The notes below the pieces were generated by a model that ran no database searches, was not told the origin of the DNA, and worked only from the letters and a program-made list of their open reading frames with translations. The position numbers and the translations under genes were made by a program. A stretch of 8,168 bases of DNA from GCA-003244245 sp046262495 (GTDB taxonomy: Bacteria; Actinomycetota; Actinomycetes; Mycobacteriales; Pseudonocardiaceae), in contig JBHEMR010000184.1 in NCBI GenBank assembly GCA_046262495.1, positions 1 through 8,168 of the forward strand, in the 5' to 3' direction. Positions within the stretch are counted from its first letter, which is position 1. The number at the start of each line of letters is the position of its first letter. Below are positions 7,003 through 8,168 of the stretch, one piece after another.

Positions 7003-7008
7003 AGAGTA
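7003..7008 (-). promoter_or_regulatory. Candidate -10 element for the ileS leader transcript
   Basis: TACTCT fits the actinobacterial TANNNT -10 pattern and would place the transcript start near 6996, just before Stem I of the T-box. No convincing -35 hexamer is visible about 17 bases upstream, so this is only a positional suggestion. The ileS unit could also be read from a promoter upstream of divIVA. Confidence 0.25.
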
Positions 7009-7038
7009 CCTGGGTCAGGCTAGCGATTCGTGTCGGGC

Positions 7039-7704
7039 TCAGCCGTTCCCGGTGCTTGCAGCGCGGGCGCCTCGGTGCTTGCGGGCGAGTGTGGTATCCG
7101 GCCGGCACCGATCACAGGGAGTGAATCCGAGTTCCCGGGCCTCGCGCACCGGCAGCCGCTCGGCATGCGCCTGGTCGGTCCACCGGCAGCGGGTGAGGTG
7201 GTAGCGCGGGTGTTCGTCAACCACCAAGACGTCGTCGGTCAGTTCGTAGACCACCAGCAGGTCCGCGGCGTCGGTTTCCTCTTCACCAGGCGCCGCATCA
7301 CCGGACTCGGCATTCCCGACCAGCCTGTCACCGACTGGGTCGTCACCAACCTGGCTATCACCTGGCTGGGCGGTCGACACGGCAAACGCCGAACCCGGGT
7401 CGCCGTCCTGCACTGCGGCCACCGGCCTGGGCTCGAGACGCTGCCCGGCCAGCGCCGCCGCATCCGACTCGTCCTCCACCAGGAGATCCGACTCGTCCTC
7501 AGGGGCGTCCTGGCGTTTCAACCAGGACCGGCGCCACCGCCTGAGGATCATCGCCGCAGCTACCGCGCTGAGCGCGACCGATCCCCACGCCAGACCCACA
7601 TGACCAGTGCTGAGCGCGGCAATGAGCAAGCCCACTGCCGCCAACAGCAGCACCCCAGTGATCAACCCGCGAGGCGCGTCAGCTACCGGCTTCGGCACGT
7701 GCAC
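7039..7704 (-). CDS. Membrane protein with C-terminal Ada-like Cys/His zinc-binding motif, unknown function
   Basis: Two hydrophobic segments (about residues 13-33 and 37-55) form an N-terminal helical hairpin, followed by a basic stop (RRWRRSWLKR, 55-64). An acidic, low-complexity linker (65-148) then contains a five-unit pentapeptide repeat. The folded C-terminal part (149-202) reads DDVLVVDEHPRYHLTRCRW, then VREARELGFTPCDRCRPD. Its spacing H169-x3-C173-x23-C197-x2-C200 and the end EARELGFTPCDRCRP recall the zinc-binding domain of Ada (methylphosphotriester sensor) and a similar module found in other bacterial proteins. Metal binding is likely, but alkyl-transfer activity cannot be claimed. 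The positive residues after the second helix suggest the tail is cytoplasmic. The start is uncertain: the GTG at 7704 gives a 26-base overlap with divIVA, with a GTG at 7698 or TTG at 7665 as alternatives. None has a good ribosome site. The position between divIVA and the ileS leader suggests co-transcription with divIVA. Confidence 0.8.
   Translation of the reverse strand: MHVPKPVADAPRGLITGVLLLAAVGLLIAALSTGHVGLAWGSVALSAVAAAMILRRWRRSWLKRQDAPEDESDLLVEDESDAAALAGQRLEPRPVAAVQDGDPGSAFAVSTAQPGDSQVGDDPVGDRLVGNAESGDAAPGEEETDAADLLVVYELTDDVLVVDEHPRYHLTRCRWTDQAHAERLPVREARELGFTPCDRCRPDTTLARKHRGARAASTGNG
7291..7365 (-). repeat. Five-unit 15-bp tandem repeat encoding a GD pentapeptide
   Basis: Within the linker of the Ada-like membrane protein, residues 114-138 read as PGDSQ, VGDDP, VGDRL, VGNAE, SGDAA. 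The DNA core of each unit is close to GTCGGTGAC. The units have diverged, so the expansion is probably old, but the phase is exact. It is a flexible acidic spacer, not the Pentapeptide_repeat fold. Confidence 0.6.
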
Positions 7705-8168
7705 CGAACCCGGACGTCACAAAGCCCTGGGTGCGCGCCGCATCCGCCGGCGCGGCCGATCCACGCCCATCGAGCTCCCGGAGCTGCGACTCCAGGTAGG
7801 TCTTCAAACGAGTGCGGTACTCGCGCTCGAAGGTGCGAAGTTCGTCGATCTTCTTCTCCAGGACGGTCTTCTCCTGGCTGATCGAACCAAGGATCTCGGT
7901 GTGCTTGCGAGCCGCGTCGCGCTCCAGCGACGCAGCCTTCTCCCGGGACTGCCGGTCCAACGTCTCAGCTCTGGTACGAGCGTCATTCAGCATGGTCTCG
8001 GCCCTGGTCCTGGCCTCGTTGACCATCCCGTCGGCCTTCGCCCTGGCGTCCGAGAGCAGCTGCTCGGACTTGGTCCGGGCTTCGCCCAACATCCCATCCG
8101 CTTCGGCTTTGGCCTCACCGGTCAAGCGGTCAGCCATCTCCTGCGCCAGACCCAACACCTTGGCGGCT
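7679..8168 (-). CDS. divIVA: DivIVA/Wag31 polar growth scaffold (partial, N-terminus outside window)
   Basis: The open frame enters from the window edge (first full codons Ala-Ala-Lys-Val) and ends at the TGA at 7681-7679. About 162 residues of the C-terminal part are visible. The block VLGLAQEMADRLTGEAKAEA, the highly conserved LRTFEREYRTRLKTYLESQL and the short disordered tail (GSAAPADAARTQGF) match Wag31/DivIVA of actinobacteria. This coiled-coil protein binds curved membrane at cell poles and recruits the elongation and cell-wall synthesis machinery (family knowledge). The lipid-binding N-terminal domain, with its conserved first helix, is not in the window. From 8122 down to 7826 the coiled coil runs in regular 11-residue units with Ala/Arg/Glu-rich faces. 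The stop lies inside the next gene if that gene starts at 7704. The GTG at 8158 is internal, not the start. Confidence 0.95.
   Translation of the reverse strand, partial: AAKVLGLAQEMADRLTGEAKAEADGMLGEARTKSEQLLSDARAKADGMVNEARTRAETMLNDARTRAETLDRQSREKAASLERDAARKHTEILGSISQEKTVLEKKIDELRTFEREYRTRLKTYLESQLRELDGRGSAAPADAARTQGFVTSGFGARAEAGS
7826..8122 (-). repeat. Hendecad (11-residue) coiled-coil repeats in DivIVA
   Basis: Nine consecutive 11-residue units can be laid out without gaps. The first five are most alike: TGEAKAEADGM, LGEARTKSEQL, LSDARAKADGM, VNEARTRAETM and LNDARTRAETL. The pattern is hydrophobic at unit positions 1 and 11 with EAR/DAR at 3-5. An 11-residue period predicts a coiled coil with little or right-handed supercoil. 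The periodicity is seen directly; the geometry is inference. Confidence 0.7.

Noticed and set aside
6881..7108. Small minus-strand open frame (75 codons) over the ileS leader
   Set aside because: It crosses T-box Stem I and Stem II, which explain the sequence as structured RNA, and it has no supporting ribosome site or similarity.
7030..7881. 283-residue plus-strand open frame antisense to the Ada-like gene and divIVA
   Set aside because: The opposite strand has recognisable DivIVA and zinc-motif proteins; this frame has no domain and shadow-type composition.

Overview
The window looks like chromosomal DNA of a high-GC actinomycete (Actinomycetota). The evidence is the strongly G/C-biased third codon positions, a Wag31-type DivIVA, an isoleucine T-box leader with the very short Stem I typical of actinobacterial ileS genes, a eukaryote-like long IleS, and the linked order divIVA - ileS - lspA - rluD that is familiar from Streptomyces/Frankia-type genomes. 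I cannot name the genus from sequence alone. All supported genes lie on the minus strand and read from high to low coordinates. There is no sign of a mobile element, CRISPR array, tRNA or rRNA.

Layout in the direction of transcription: (1) 8168-7679, the C-terminal coiled-coil part of DivIVA/Wag31, whose N-terminus lies beyond the window. (2) 7704-7039, a small membrane protein with two N-terminal helices, an acidic linker with a pentapeptide tandem repeat, and a C-terminal Cys/His cluster resembling the Ada zinc-binding fold. It overlaps the divIVA end. (3) 7038-6766, a 273-base non-coding leader carrying an ultrashort-Stem-I, isoleucine-specific T-box riboswitch. (4) 6765-3601, ileS. (5) 3598-2804, a class I SAM-dependent methyltransferase that starts 2 bases after the ileS stop. 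(6) 2776-1298, a CPA1-type K+(Na+)/H+ antiporter with a C-terminal TrkA-C (RCK_C) domain. (7) 1264-662, lspA (lipoprotein signal peptidase). (8) 665 to beyond position 1, rluD (23S rRNA pseudouridine synthase), overlapping lspA by 4 bases (ATGA).

From ileS to rluD the gaps are 2, 27, 33 and -4 bases, so this is very probably one transcription unit headed by the T-box. Charging of tRNA-Ile is then sensed at the leader and should control ileS translation, and probably also translation of the closely coupled methyltransferase. The other members serve envelope biology (DivIVA polar growth, LspA lipoprotein maturation, ion homeostasis) and ribosome maturation (RluD). The least conventional parts are the Ada-like membrane protein next to divIVA, the methyltransferase-antiporter pair inserted between ileS and lspA, and a three-codon upstream ORF that abuts the lspA start. 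I found no clear candidate for a wholly new multi-gene system.
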